Origin: Pseudoalteromonas xiamenensis
GTDB lineage: Bacteria; Pseudomonadota; Gammaproteobacteria; Enterobacterales; Alteromonadaceae
Assembly (NCBI RefSeq): GCF_042431545.1
Contig: NZ_JBHLYX010000016.1
Reading direction: 5' to 3' (one strand)
DNA length: 64,000 nucleotides
The notes under the pieces are model-generated. The model searched no databases and was not told where the DNA came from. It worked only from the letters and a program-made list of their open reading frames with translations. Shown here piece by piece: positions 17,485-27,359 of the stretch; the first letter of the stretch is position 1; each line of letters opens with the position of its first letter. The translations under genes were made by a program, and so were the position numbers.

Positions 17485-20030
17485 AGTTTGGATTTATTGC
17501 ACACCCGACGTCCGTAGGGCTGAAACGCTACGTAAAAATGCTTGATTTGTTGCAGCGTCATACTAATGAGCAACACAACGGATATAAGCGCAGCGAGTGG
17601 TCAAAGTCGAATCTTGTTTCATTCATGAATTTTGCCAAAATCACCTCAGCCAGTGGAGCTACGTGTGAAGGCTTGGTGAAATACATGCCATTGACAGCAG
17701 AAGAGATGCTGGCAGATCCTCGGGCAATAGCGAATCGAGTCCTCGCTGGGATAGAAGAATTGCATTCGGACGGCGCTGAACTCGTGGGCCTTGGTGGATT
17801 TACGTCTATCGTTGGTCGTCGTGGTGAGGCCACGGCTGCCAAAGCCCCTGTACCGGTAACTTCAGGGAATTCACTGACCACGTATGCAGGTTATAAAGCG
17901 ATGATGCAAATCACCTCATGGCTTGATGTGAACCCTGAGATGCAGACCATAGGGGTTGTTGGCTACCCTGGCTCAATTTGTTTGGCATTGAGTCGCTTGC
18001 TTCTTGCAGAAGGGTTTAACCTCGCATTACTTCACCGGGCATCACACACGGATAAAGCGGAACTGCTATCACATTTACCTGAAAAATATCACCATCGCGT
18101 GACGCTCACTGGTAACCCTGAAGACCTTTACTCTGAGTGCAAATTGTTTGTCGGCGCGACTTCGGCAGGTGGCATTATAGATGTAGAAGCACTTCAGCCC
18201 GGCTCTATTTTTATCGATGTAGCATTGCCTCGCGATGTGAATGTGAATGAACGTCCTGCACGTGACGATATTCTAATTATCGATGGTGGCTGTGTGACTG
18301 CAACAGATGCGGTGAAACTGGGTGGTGAATCGTTAAATGTCACTATTAAGCAACAGCTCAATGGTTGTATGGCCGAAACTATCGTGCTTGCGCTCGAAGG
18401 TCGTGCAGAAACTTTCTCGCTTGGCCGTTATTTGCCTCCAGAGCAAGTACTTGAAATTGGTGAACTTGCCGAGAAACACGGTTTTTACGCCTACCCATTG
18501 GCATCGTTTGGTGAAAAAATTGATGCCCAGCACGTGACGAATTTAAAGCGTTACTACCATCAAGATATTTATGGGCAATCGAATAGCGAGACAAAAACGC
18601 TCGAATTCATCGATGCGGTGATCCACGCCTCACCTTCTCGCGAAGATACACTAGACCGTCACCACCAATTCGTGAACCCGATGTTGGTTGAATTTTTAAA
18701 GCAGCAGCGCTGCGATCACGTTTTCAATCAAGCCCATGGCACTTCGCTAAGTACGGTCAATGGTGAAACGTACATGGATATGGTTGCAGGGTATGGCTGT
18801 TTGAACTTAGGTCATAATCCGACAGCAGTGACGAAGGCTGTAAGTGATTACTTGCAATCACAGGGCCCCAACTTTATTCAATACATCTCTATCCCAGAAC
18901 AAACGGCAAAACTCGCGGAAGTATTGTGCCACGTAGCACCAGGTAACATGGGGAAAGTCTTTTTCAGTAACTCAGGGACTGAAGCAGTCGAAGCGGCAAT
19001 CAAACTGGCAAAAGCCGCAACGGGTAAAGCAGGGATTGCTTATCTGAAAAACAGCTACCATGGAAAAACATTAGGTGCATTGTCCCTTACCGGACGAGAA
19101 AAACATCGTAAGTTTTTCCAGCCGTTATTAAGTGACATGGTCGAAGTACCATTTGCTGATTTAGACGCGCTGCGTGTTGCGTTGTCACGTGAGGATGTCG
19201 GTGCCTTTATTCTTGAGCCTATCCAAGGTGAAGGCGGCGTACATGTGCCACCGGAAGGTTACTTACAAGCCGTACAAGCGTTGTGTAAGGAAACGGGCAC
19301 ATTATTGATGGTCGATGAAATTCAAACGGGGCTTGGCCGCACGGGTAAGCTGTTCGCCTGTGAGTGGGAAGGTATTGAACCAGATGTGATCATGCTTTCT
19401 AAGTCACTCTCCGGCGGCATAATTCCTATTGGTGCCACATTATGTAAAAACAACGTTTGGCAAGCGGCTTACGGCACATCTGACCGCTTTTTACTTCATA
19501 CATCAACCTTTGGCGGCGGTAATATTGCCTCTGTTGCTGCCCTTGCGGCGATTCGTGAAATTATTGCCACAGACTTACCAAAACGCTCTGAAGAGCTTGG
19601 TGGGTATTTCAAAGCACAATTGCAAGCGGTTGCGGATAAGTACCCGTTTGTTTCTGAAGTTCGTGGTCGCGGTCTCATGTTGGGAATTCAATTTGAGCAA
19701 ACGTTCGATGGTGCTGTTGCAGCCTCTGCTCGAGAGTTCGCTACCCGCTTACCGGGTGATTGGCACACCACATGGAAATTCTTGCCAGATCCTGTTCGCG
19801 AACATTTACAAGCGGCCATGACGCGCATGGAACAATCATTAGGTGAAATGTTCTGTCTGAAATTTGTGACCAAGTTCTGTATTGATCATCAAATTTTAAC
19901 GTTCGTTACCGCGAACAGTTCAACGGTTATCCGTATTCAACCCCCACTGATTATCTCAAAGGACGAAATCGATCGCTTCGTCAGTGCTTTTGCCACTGTT
20001 TGTGAAGAAATGTCCACATTTTTAGACTAA
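17481..20030 (+). CDS. pigE: PigE, bifunctional reductase-like/aminotransferase of MAP synthesis
   Basis: PigE transfers an amino group to 3-acetyloctanal, after which the product cyclises to H2MAP. The C-terminal half (about 400-849) is a class III PLP aminotransferase with SNSGTEAVEAAIKLAKAATGK, ILEPIQGEGGVHVPP, LMVDEIQTGLGRTG and PLP-Lys641 in MLSKSLSGG. The N-terminal half (about 1-370) resembles acyl-ACP reductase: it starts KFGFIAHPTSVGLKRY and has a nucleotide-binding GVVGYPGSICLALSRLL segment. That half may supply the aldehyde from a fatty acyl thioester. The length equals that of other PigE proteins. It overlaps pigD by 4 nt; pigF begins 10 nt downstream. Confidence 0.93.
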   Translation: MKFGFIAHPTSVGLKRYVKMLDLLQRHTNEQHNGYKRSEWSKSNLVSFMNFAKITSASGATCEGLVKYMPLTAEEMLADPRAIANRVLAGIEELHSDGAELVGLGGFTSIVGRRGEATAAKAPVPVTSGNSLTTYAGYKAMMQITSWLDVNPEMQTIGVVGYPGSICLALSRLLLAEGFNLALLHRASHTDKAELLSHLPEKYHHRVTLTGNPEDLYSECKLFVGATSAGGIIDVEALQPGSIFIDVALPRDVNVNERPARDDILIIDGGCVTATDAVKLGGESLNVTIKQQLNGCMAETIVLALEGRAETFSLGRYLPPEQVLEIGELAEKHGFYAYPLASFGEKIDAQHVTNLKRYYHQDIYGQSNSETKTLEFIDAVIHASPSREDTLDRHHQFVNPMLVEFLKQQRCDHVFNQAHGTSLSTVNGETYMDMVAGYGCLNLGHNPTAVTKAVSDYLQSQGPNFIQYISIPEQTAKLAEVLCHVAPGNMGKVFFSNSGTEAVEAAIKLAKAATGKAGIAYLKNSYHGKTLGALSLTGREKHRKFFQPLLSDMVEVPFADLDALRVALSREDVGAFILEPIQGEGGVHVPPEGYLQAVQALCKETGTLLMVDEIQTGLGRTGKLFACEWEGIEPDVIMLSKSLSGGIIPIGATLCKNNVWQAAYGTSDRFLLHTSTFGGGNIASVAALAAIREIIATDLPKRSEELGGYFKAQLQAVADKYPFVSEVRGRGLMLGIQFEQTFDGAVAASAREFATRLPGDWHTTWKFLPDPVREHLQAAMTRMEQSLGEMFCLKFVTKFCIDHQILTFVTANSSTVIRIQPPLIISKDEIDRFVSAFATVCEEMSTFLD

Positions 20031-20040
20031 GGAAGTTTTT

Positions 20041-21063
20041 ATGACACTCAACAAACAAGACGTAGTAAACCACATGATGGGCTTTTTTCAGGCAAAAGCC
20101 GTCACTTCTGCGCTTTCATTAAAAGTATTTGACCACTTTAAAAAAGGTGGCCTAAACGCGCAGCAAGTTGCAGCGAAAATTGCAAGCCCAGTGCGTTCCA
20201 CCGAACAATTGCTTATCGCATTGCATGCGATGGGGTATTTGCAAAAGGACGGCGATATGTACGTATTGCCAGAAGAACATCACGCGTTTTTGTTAAGCGA
20301 CCAGCCGTTATGGTTGGGCTGGCTAGGACGCCATATTGATACATTCCTTTACCCACTTTGGGAGCAATTACCAGAAGCAGTAAAAACCGACTCTAATCAA
20401 CGTGAAGCGGTCTTTGGTGACAATCGCAGTTGGTTTGACATTTTGTATCAAAACCCAGATGACGTTGCTGACTTCCAAGAGTTTCTTGGCAAATTCGCCC
20501 AGCCTTTCATTGAAGGGTTTGTTAATCAGTACGATTTCTCTCAGCATCGCGCCTTTCTCGACATTGGCAGTGGTATCGGTTCGCTACCAATCGCCGTTGC
20601 GAATGCTTTCCCTGACGTAAAACTCGCGATTTGTGAATTGCCACAGGCGTCGGCGTTCCTACGCGATAAATTGGGTTCACAAGGCTACGGCGAGCGTATC
20701 GATGTAGTCGAAGGCGATGTGATCAAAGGCTATTTACCGATTGGCGATTTTGATCTCATCCATTTGGGTTGGATGTTGCACGATTATGCGCCGGATACGC
20801 AAGTGACCATTTTACGCAATATCTATAATGCAATGCCGGAGGGCGGCCGTTTTATCGCGTCAGAAACCCCGTTGAATGATGACAAATCTGGTCCTGAATT
20901 CACCGCACTGCTTTCATTGAACATGTTGGTATCGACGGATGGTGGTATTGAAAGTAGCACTTCTGAATACCTTGAACGATTCAAACAGGCTGGATTTAGC
21001 AACGCACGTATTTTGGAAATCCCGGGCCCTCGTATGCTCATTGTGGGCGAAAAAACAGCGTAA
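20041..21063 (+). CDS. pigF: PigF, SAM-dependent O-methyltransferase
   Basis: Methylates the hydroxyl of HBC to form 4-methoxy-2,2'-bipyrrole-5-carbaldehyde (MBC), the bipyrrole partner for PigC. The 340-residue protein has the plant-COMT-like layout: an N-terminal winged-helix dimerisation region (about 1-100, MMGFFQAKAVTSALSLKVFDHF) and a Rossmann SAM domain with FLDIGSGIGSLPIAVANAFP (glycine-rich motif I, about 175-195). GWMLHDYAPDTQ carries the usual catalytic-region His. AAGGAAG precedes the ATG. It sits between pigE and pigG with short gaps, as in the known operons. Confidence 0.94.
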   Translation: MTLNKQDVVNHMMGFFQAKAVTSALSLKVFDHFKKGGLNAQQVAAKIASPVRSTEQLLIALHAMGYLQKDGDMYVLPEEHHAFLLSDQPLWLGWLGRHIDTFLYPLWEQLPEAVKTDSNQREAVFGDNRSWFDILYQNPDDVADFQEFLGKFAQPFIEGFVNQYDFSQHRAFLDIGSGIGSLPIAVANAFPDVKLAICELPQASAFLRDKLGSQGYGERIDVVEGDVIKGYLPIGDFDLIHLGWMLHDYAPDTQVTILRNIYNAMPEGGRFIASETPLNDDKSGPEFTALLSLNMLVSTDGGIESSTSEYLERFKQAGFSNARILEIPGPRMLIVGEKTA

Positions 21064-21072
21064 GGAAGCACT

Positions 21073-21336
21073 ATGTTGAAAGAAAAATTAACGGACTTTA
21101 TCGCCACGCAGTTTCTTGATGGTGAACGCGACGGGCTTGAATTAGATACGCCTTTGTTTGAACTAAACATTGTTGATTCAGCGGCTATTTTCGATCTTGT
21201 CGATTTTCTTAAAGCTCAGACCAATTTAAACATTGGCATGCAGGATATTCACCCTGGGAATTTTGCAACAATTGCTGCAATGGTCGCGCTATGTGATTCC
21301 CTACAACACAACCAGACACAAGGAGCGACGGCATGA
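21073..21336 (+). CDS. pigG: PigG, peptidyl carrier protein
   Basis: A free-standing carrier protein of 87 residues with the phosphopantetheine attachment Ser36 in FELNIVDSAAIFDLVDF. It has Asp-Ser where many carriers have Asp-Ser-Leu. In the pathway it is loaded with L-proline by PigI and holds it while PigA oxidises the ring. It needs a 4'-phosphopantetheinyl transferase, but the usual cluster gene pigL is absent here. AAGGAAG lies before the ATG, and the gene overlaps pigH by 4 nt. Confidence 0.92.
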   Translation: MLKEKLTDFIATQFLDGERDGLELDTPLFELNIVDSAAIFDLVDFLKAQTNLNIGMQDIHPGNFATIAAMVALCDSLQHNQTQGATA

Positions 21337-23252
21337 GTGAACAAGCACAATCGCACCACGCTATTACAAACGTGACCATCAAGACTTTTGCAACGTTAAC
21401 GGAATACGCCCCCGAGCAATTGGATACAACCAGTCACTTAGAAAATGATTTTGGTATCGATTCAATCGCGCTTGCTGAAGTCATGGCGGCACTAACCAAG
21501 GAATTTGCGTTAGAAACGCCTCTGACAACGCAAGGTGTAGAAACAATTTCAGATGTCATTGGTAAGCTAAGTGCATTGGGTGTCCAGATCGCGGCACAAA
21601 ATGCAAAAGAAACGTCGTCTGTTGACGTTGATTGGCTTAAGTCACAAGTTTACGAGGTTGTTTCTGAATTTAGCGGATATGCTACGTCGGATTTGAATGA
21701 TCATGCTGAAATTGAAAGTGATCTTGGTATTGATTCAATTACTATCGTGTCTGCTCAAGGCGAATTATTGAAGCGTTTGAATTTACCAGAATCAACGACG
21801 CTTGCTACGGCGAAAACCTTGGCTGAGCTTCACGCTACACTCGATGCGTTGGTGAAATCACACCATGGTGACGCTTGGCAATTTGAAGGCGGCGCTCACG
21901 CGAATAATGCAGAAGCGGCAACCGAGGAATCAAACGAAGAAAAAGTCCACACTATCGAAGTGGGCGATGGTGACACGCGCACGATGCGTGATTTTGTTGG
22001 TCTCCAACATCCTGATTTGTTCCACAAAGCACGAGAATTCAAGACGTTCTATGAGCGTAAGAAAGAACAACAATTGTTCTGGTACGGCATGCCACTTGAA
22101 ACACCATGTAAGAATCGTGCGGTGATCTTTGACGAAACAACGGGGCAAAGCCGTGAGTTTTTGATGTTCGGTTCTAACAGCTATTTAGGTTTATCAAACC
22201 ATCCTGAAGTCATTGCGGCTATCCAAGACGCGGCGGGAAGTTTTGGTGCGACCAATACCGGTTGTCGCATTATTGCTGGCAGTAACGTTTTGCACTTAGA
22301 GCTTGAGCGCAAATTGGCGAAACTTAAAGGTCGTGAAGGCTGTATCGTTTACCCTTCAGGTTATTCTGCAAACCTTGGCTGTATTTCCGCGCTAACGGGG
22401 AAAAACGACATCGTGTTTACGGATGCTATCAACCACATGAGTATTCAAGATGGCATTAAACTCTCTGGTGCTCAGCGTAAAATCTATAACCATTCATTGA
22501 CCAGTTTAGAGAAATCGCTCGCGAAATACGCCGATCATCCGGGTGGTAAACTCATCGTCACAGATGGTGTGTTTAGTATGCATGGTGATGTGGTTGATCT
22601 TCCTCGTCTAATGAAGCTTGCAGAGCGTTATGGTGCACGGGTTTTGGTTGATGATGCACACTCGACAGGGGTATTGGGGAAAACGGGGTCGGGTACGACT
22701 GAGCACTTCAATATGAAAGGTCAGGTCGACATCGAACTGGGCACAATGAGTAAAGCGTTGTCAGGACTTGGCGGATTTGTGTGTGCTGACGGTGATGTCG
22801 TCGACTTCCTACGTTTCTATTCAAATTCGTATGTGTTTGCTGCAACAATCCCTGCGCACGTGGCGGCGGGTGTAATTGCATCTATTGACATTATGCTAAG
22901 AGAACCTGAGCGCTTAACGCAGCTTTGGGACAACATTTATTATTTCCGTACGATGTTGCTGCAAGCAGGTTTCGACCTTGAAAACTCTGACTCGGCGATT
23001 GTTCCTATTGTGGTTGGTGATGATGCGAAGACGTTGGCCTTCGGCCGCGCGGTTCGTGCACGTGGTATGTATTGTCAAACGGTTGTTTTCCCGGGAGTCA
23101 GTGTGGGTGATGCACGCTTACGTATCAGTATTACCAGCGAACACACGAAACAAGACTTGGATGAAGCCTACGCGATTCTTGTCGAAGCGGCACTTGAGGT
23201 TGGTGTACCAATCAGCTTTGGAAGTGCAAACAGCCATCAGTTAAAAGCTTAA
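21333..23252 (+). CDS. pigH: PigH, dual-ACP alpha-oxoamine synthase
   Basis: Joins the pyrrolyl polyketide unit to serine with loss of CO2 to give 4-hydroxy-2,2'-bipyrrole-5-methanol (HBM). The 639 residues hold two tandem acyl carrier domains, with pantetheine Ser44 (FGIDSIALAE) and Ser135 (LGIDSITIVS). A 5-aminolevulinate/KAPA-synthase-type PLP domain follows (about 240-630), with GSNSYLGLSNHPEV, YPSGYSANLG, LVDDAHSTGVLG and PLP-Lys474 in MSKALSGLGG. A Glu-rich linker around 190-205 separates the parts. This architecture is specific to the prodiginine families. It overlaps pigG by 4 nt. Confidence 0.95.
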   Translation: MSEQAQSHHAITNVTIKTFATLTEYAPEQLDTTSHLENDFGIDSIALAEVMAALTKEFALETPLTTQGVETISDVIGKLSALGVQIAAQNAKETSSVDVDWLKSQVYEVVSEFSGYATSDLNDHAEIESDLGIDSITIVSAQGELLKRLNLPESTTLATAKTLAELHATLDALVKSHHGDAWQFEGGAHANNAEAATEESNEEKVHTIEVGDGDTRTMRDFVGLQHPDLFHKAREFKTFYERKKEQQLFWYGMPLETPCKNRAVIFDETTGQSREFLMFGSNSYLGLSNHPEVIAAIQDAAGSFGATNTGCRIIAGSNVLHLELERKLAKLKGREGCIVYPSGYSANLGCISALTGKNDIVFTDAINHMSIQDGIKLSGAQRKIYNHSLTSLEKSLAKYADHPGGKLIVTDGVFSMHGDVVDLPRLMKLAERYGARVLVDDAHSTGVLGKTGSGTTEHFNMKGQVDIELGTMSKALSGLGGFVCADGDVVDFLRFYSNSYVFAATIPAHVAAGVIASIDIMLREPERLTQLWDNIYYFRTMLLQAGFDLENSDSAIVPIVVGDDAKTLAFGRAVRARGMYCQTVVFPGVSVGDARLRISITSEHTKQDLDEAYAILVEAALEVGVPISFGSANSHQLKA

Positions 23253-23270
23253 CCACAGGAGGCCGAGAGT

Positions 23271-24731
23271 ATGTTTATACAGCGCCTCCTTCAATTTGCA
23301 GCGCAGTCGCCAACGGCGACTGCACTCATTTGTGGCGATAGACACTATTCTTATGAACAACTCGCAATGCGCGCTGTTCAAATTCACCGCGCTATCTCAG
23401 CGCTAAACCTTGCAGAGTCTCAAGCCGTATTAATTGATTTACCAAAGTCGTTCGATGCGGTTGCGGCAATTTATGCCTCTTGGATGTCAGGTCTTTACTA
23501 CGTACCACTTGACTACAGTCAGCCTGATGAGCGTAAAACGAAAATTCGAATCGCAGCAAAACCAAGCTTGGTCATTGACGATGTGTGGCTGACGTTAAAT
23601 TGTAGTCAAGAACTCAACTTAGATGAGCAATTTGACCTAAGCGGGTTAGTCGAGTCTAAGCTGGCTTGTGTGCTGTACACGTCAGGTTCTACTGGCACCC
23701 CAAAAGGCGTGCAAATAACCCATGCAATGCTGTCATTTTTTGTCGATTGGGCAGTGCAAGACACGCAATTAAGCGCCAGCGATGTGTTGTCGAACCATGC
23801 AAGCTTCGCGTTTGACTTGAGTACCTTCGACTTATTTGCCGCCGTGTCTGTCGGGGCAAGTGTCTGGGTTATTCAAGAGCACGAGCAAAAAGACCCCAGT
23901 CTTCTCATTGAAGGTATTGCACGCCATCAAGTCTCCGTTTGGTATAGCGTGCCCTCAATGTTGGTCATGCTGGAAAAATCAGGACAATTTAATGTCGATT
24001 CATCAAAGACCTTACGTGAAGTTATTTTTGCAGGAGAGCCATATCCTGTGGGGCTTTTGCAACGTTTGATCCCTTGCCTTACTGAAACCTGTCGTTTGAG
24101 CAATTGGTATGGACCGACAGAAACGAATGTGTGCACAGCGTACGAAGTACCTAAAGCGCAACTAGAGACTTTCGCCCATTTGCCTATTGGGATGCCTCTA
24201 CCTGGTCTTAAAGGCTATATCGAGGATGAATATGGTGAGCGCTACCCTGTGTCCACTGAACTGCGTGTTCAAGGTGAACTATTAATTGAAGGACCTTGCG
24301 TTACGCCTGGATACCGCAATATCACCTTACCGCGTGTATCGAAACTGCACAAAGAACATGTTCACCCTACTGGGGATTTAGTTGAGCAGACGGAAGATGG
24401 TTTGGTTTATCGTGGTCGAATAGACCAAATGGTTAAAATCAACGGCTATCGCGTTGAACTCGGCGAAATCGAAGCTGCACTTCATCGTCACGCGGACATT
24501 TTACATGCGGCGGTTTACGTTGAGCTCGGTGAAATGCAGCAGAAATTAGTGGCGGTGATAGAACAAGCACCCGACACCGCTAAGTTATCCTTGCTGGGCT
24601 TAAAACGCTTTCTATCCGAACATTTACCGCCGTACATGCTTATTCATAAAGTGATTGTGACGTCACAACTCCCTTTGAACGCCAATGGTAAAGTCGAACG
24701 TAAGCGCCTTTCGGAGGTTGAGCCTGCATGA
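23271..24731 (+). CDS. pigI: PigI, L-proline--carrier protein adenylating ligase
   Basis: Activates L-proline as prolyl-AMP and loads it onto PigG. The 486-residue protein has the adenylation core motifs YTSGSTGTPKGVQITH (P-loop), NWYGPTETNVCTAYEVP, TGDLVEQTEDGLVYRGRIDQMVKINGYRVELGEIE and the C-terminal lysine motif LPLNANGKVERKRL. It has no carrier domain of its own, in keeping with a separate PigG. AGGAGG precedes the ATG by 8 nt, and the end overlaps pigJ by 4 nt. Confidence 0.94.
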   Translation: MFIQRLLQFAAQSPTATALICGDRHYSYEQLAMRAVQIHRAISALNLAESQAVLIDLPKSFDAVAAIYASWMSGLYYVPLDYSQPDERKTKIRIAAKPSLVIDDVWLTLNCSQELNLDEQFDLSGLVESKLACVLYTSGSTGTPKGVQITHAMLSFFVDWAVQDTQLSASDVLSNHASFAFDLSTFDLFAAVSVGASVWVIQEHEQKDPSLLIEGIARHQVSVWYSVPSMLVMLEKSGQFNVDSSKTLREVIFAGEPYPVGLLQRLIPCLTETCRLSNWYGPTETNVCTAYEVPKAQLETFAHLPIGMPLPGLKGYIEDEYGERYPVSTELRVQGELLIEGPCVTPGYRNITLPRVSKLHKEHVHPTGDLVEQTEDGLVYRGRIDQMVKINGYRVELGEIEAALHRHADILHAAVYVELGEMQQKLVAVIEQAPDTAKLSLLGLKRFLSEHLPPYMLIHKVIVTSQLPLNANGKVERKRLSEVEPA

Positions 24732-27022
24732 CAGAACATCATGATTTGCCCTTAGCGGTTATTGCCGTAGGTACGGCGTTTTCGTTTGATTACGGAATAG
24801 ATGGATTGCCGTTTGATGCTAACTTACCAGCACCACAAGACTACCCATTTAAAGCGGCAGGAGAAGCAATTAAAGGGGCTCCTCACTTTGCCGTGAACTT
24901 CGATTACAAAAAGTTTTCTATCCCTCCTTTGTTCCGCAAAGCGGTCAGTCGAGAGACAAGACTTGCGCTTTTGGCGGCGGATAATGCGTTGAAAGGTCTT
25001 GCTTTAGGTGAATCGTTGCGCGATTTTACGGATCAATATTGTGCAATTCATCTTGGAAGTGATGCGGCGTATCGAAATGCGACCAAAATTACGGCGATTA
25101 AACGTTACGCGGAGCAATTACGCGAACAACAGTTGTCAGATGAGGCTATCAAATCACGAATTGATGACTTTAAATTGGAGTTAGCTTCGCAATTTGGTGC
25201 CTCTTCCCATGATCGTGTTGGTGAAATGGCGTCAAGCATTCCCTCTCGGATTGCGCACTTTGCAAAAACGCGAGGTAAGTGTCAGACCATTGATGCTGCG
25301 GACTTAGGAGGCCTTCGATTAGTTGAAATTGCAAAGGATGCGTTGCGACACAGCGATTCAAAAGTTGCTGTACTTACGTCAGTTCAATGTTTCCATCAAC
25401 CCGCGCAAATCGACCTTTTACACAGCATTGGTGTAAAAACACGATATTGGTTAGAAGGTGCGGTGACGTTGGTGGTATGTACGCTTGAAACCGCTAAACA
25501 GAATGATTTTAAAATCATCGCTGAACTCGGCGACGTCACATCCCAAAAAACGTCACACGCACTAGCCCAACAAGCCTACTTTAGTGGCGCAAATCAGGTC
25601 TTTTGTTCTCTGCTCAGTATGTTTAGCGAACGTAAAGCGGCGGTGATGGGGCAAAGCGCGCGTGGTATAACGTGGCAGGTTAACGCAGAATCAACGGCCG
25701 ATGCGATGTCGTATCATCAGCCTGTTTATGTTACTGACGCAGTACCAATTACGGCCCAAGGTTATCAGCAAGCTGATTTTTGGGACACGTTGGCAAACGG
25801 TCGTGACACGTTAAAACCACATAGTAAAGCGCAACTGGACCGCACGGCATTTTTCCGTAGTAGTCCACAAAAACTGAGTACCTACATTGAAAATACAATG
25901 GGATTTGCGTCTCATGAAGCGATGCAAACAGTACTTGAAAAGCCCATGATGCCAGCAAAACGTCAGCGTTTAGATGTGACTCAGTTGCATTTACTCAATG
26001 CGGTGGATCATTTAGCGCTGCCGTCATTAGACACAAAGAAAGTCGCCATTATCGTTGCGACTAATTTATCTCTACAAAGCGACCGACTTCTCGGTGCTAA
26101 CGCGTTATGGCCGTCATTGCCGAATGTGTCTGTGCAACTGCCGAAATCCAACTTGGCGGACATTGCTCGTTGGAGCTGGCATGGTGCATGCGGAGTCGGC
26201 AGTGCTGAGTTACTAGCGGAGAAATTAGGTGTCGAGGCAGATTGTTATGCCGTAGAAGCCGCTTGCGCAAGTTCAATGGCTGCATTTCACAACGCCATTC
26301 GCGCGTTGCAATCTGGTCGCTATGATGTCGTGATCACAGGTGGCATTGAGTGCGCTACGCTTGAACGCGATTTAGTGCTTTGTGGCGCTCAAATGATGCT
26401 GTCTGCTACACGGATTCGGCCATTCGCTTTGCATGCAGATGGTTTTACCCCAGGGGACGGGGGTGGACTCTTTATTTTTTCTAAAGAACCAATGTTAAGC
26501 GAACCAACGTGTCAGGTTATGGCTATTTCAGGATCTTGCGACAGTCGTTCAATGACCGCCCCAGACCCTGAAGGCCAAGCGTTAGCGATGCAAAAAACCA
26601 TCTCACAACGCAATGACATTACACCAGATGCCATTCAGTACATTGAAACTCATGGCACCGGTACTGATCTTGGCGACAAAGCTGAAGCGATATCTATTGC
26701 GCAGCACTACCATCGAACGGAGCAGGAGCCTCTAGTCCTTGGTTCAGCAAAATACAATTTTGGCCATTGTTTTGCGGGTGCGGCATCCATTAGCTTAGCA
26801 AAAGTTTGGGCTGCGTTTGCGGCCAAGCAGTTACCACCGACGCCAATTCTTGGCGAACTAAATACGGGGCTTGCGCTTGAAGCGATCCCCGCGACCGTAC
26901 TTCAGCAGAGTGAGCGGTGGCCAGTCCATTCAGCAACTCAATCTCGACATGCTGCGATTAATGCTTTCGGTACTGGCGGTATCAACTATCACCTCATTTT
27001 GACTTATAAGGAACATTCATGA
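24728..27022 (+). CDS. pigJ: PigJ, two-domain beta-ketoacyl synthase
   Basis: Condenses pyrrolyl-2-carboxyl (from PigG) with malonyl carried on PigH. The C-terminal domain (about 430-760) is a complete ketosynthase: Cys513 in EAACASSMAAF, His642 in IETHGTGTDLGD and His680 in KYNFGHCFAGA. The N-terminal domain (about 1-370) has the same fold traces but has Asp192 where the nucleophile would be (IDAADLGGL), so it is probably catalytically dead and acts like a chain-length-factor partner. At 764 residues it looks shorter than some PigJ relatives, which is my recollection and not measured. It overlaps both neighbours by 4 nt. Confidence 0.92.
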   Translation: MTEHHDLPLAVIAVGTAFSFDYGIDGLPFDANLPAPQDYPFKAAGEAIKGAPHFAVNFDYKKFSIPPLFRKAVSRETRLALLAADNALKGLALGESLRDFTDQYCAIHLGSDAAYRNATKITAIKRYAEQLREQQLSDEAIKSRIDDFKLELASQFGASSHDRVGEMASSIPSRIAHFAKTRGKCQTIDAADLGGLRLVEIAKDALRHSDSKVAVLTSVQCFHQPAQIDLLHSIGVKTRYWLEGAVTLVVCTLETAKQNDFKIIAELGDVTSQKTSHALAQQAYFSGANQVFCSLLSMFSERKAAVMGQSARGITWQVNAESTADAMSYHQPVYVTDAVPITAQGYQQADFWDTLANGRDTLKPHSKAQLDRTAFFRSSPQKLSTYIENTMGFASHEAMQTVLEKPMMPAKRQRLDVTQLHLLNAVDHLALPSLDTKKVAIIVATNLSLQSDRLLGANALWPSLPNVSVQLPKSNLADIARWSWHGACGVGSAELLAEKLGVEADCYAVEAACASSMAAFHNAIRALQSGRYDVVITGGIECATLERDLVLCGAQMMLSATRIRPFALHADGFTPGDGGGLFIFSKEPMLSEPTCQVMAISGSCDSRSMTAPDPEGQALAMQKTISQRNDITPDAIQYIETHGTGTDLGDKAEAISIAQHYHRTEQEPLVLGSAKYNFGHCFAGAASISLAKVWAAFAAKQLPPTPILGELNTGLALEAIPATVLQQSERWPVHSATQSRHAAINAFGTGGINYHLILTYKEHS

Positions 27023-27339
27023 AAACCATCGTACATAAAATACGCCTAAAAGATGTGTCACAACGACTTGCTTTTCGGGACTGGGTTGAAACGACCGATT
27101 ATCGGGCATGTGAGTCGTTAGACTCAGTTGTGGCGTTCGATGTCGTTGAAGTATCTGATTCAGCCGATGCACCGTTTCATTTTATTGAAATCATCCGCTT
27201 AAGTAGTGTTGAGGCGTTCAATGTAGACATGCAAACACCTTTGTTTCAAAGCCTTGTAAGTCGTTTCTCGGAAATGGCAGACGTAGTTGAAGAAATTGAA
27301 GGTGAACGAATTGGATTGGGCTACACCAATTTAAAGTAA
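27019..27339 (+). CDS. pigK: PigK, RedY/HapK-like protein
   Basis: A 106-residue protein in the pigK position. It matches the small RedY-like/HapK group, expected to form a dimeric alpha/beta barrel (VHKIRLKDVSQRLAFRDWVETTDY, then FDVVEVSD and FHFIEIIRLSSVEAF). The group accompanies prodiginine clusters and is thought to assist bipyrrole formation, but its reaction is not settled. It overlaps pigJ by 4 nt; pigM starts 20 nt downstream. Confidence 0.88.
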   Translation: MKTIVHKIRLKDVSQRLAFRDWVETTDYRACESLDSVVAFDVVEVSDSADAPFHFIEIIRLSSVEAFNVDMQTPLFQSLVSRFSEMADVVEEIEGERIGLGYTNLK

Positions 27340-27359
27340 ATGAGCGTAAGGACACGTTG

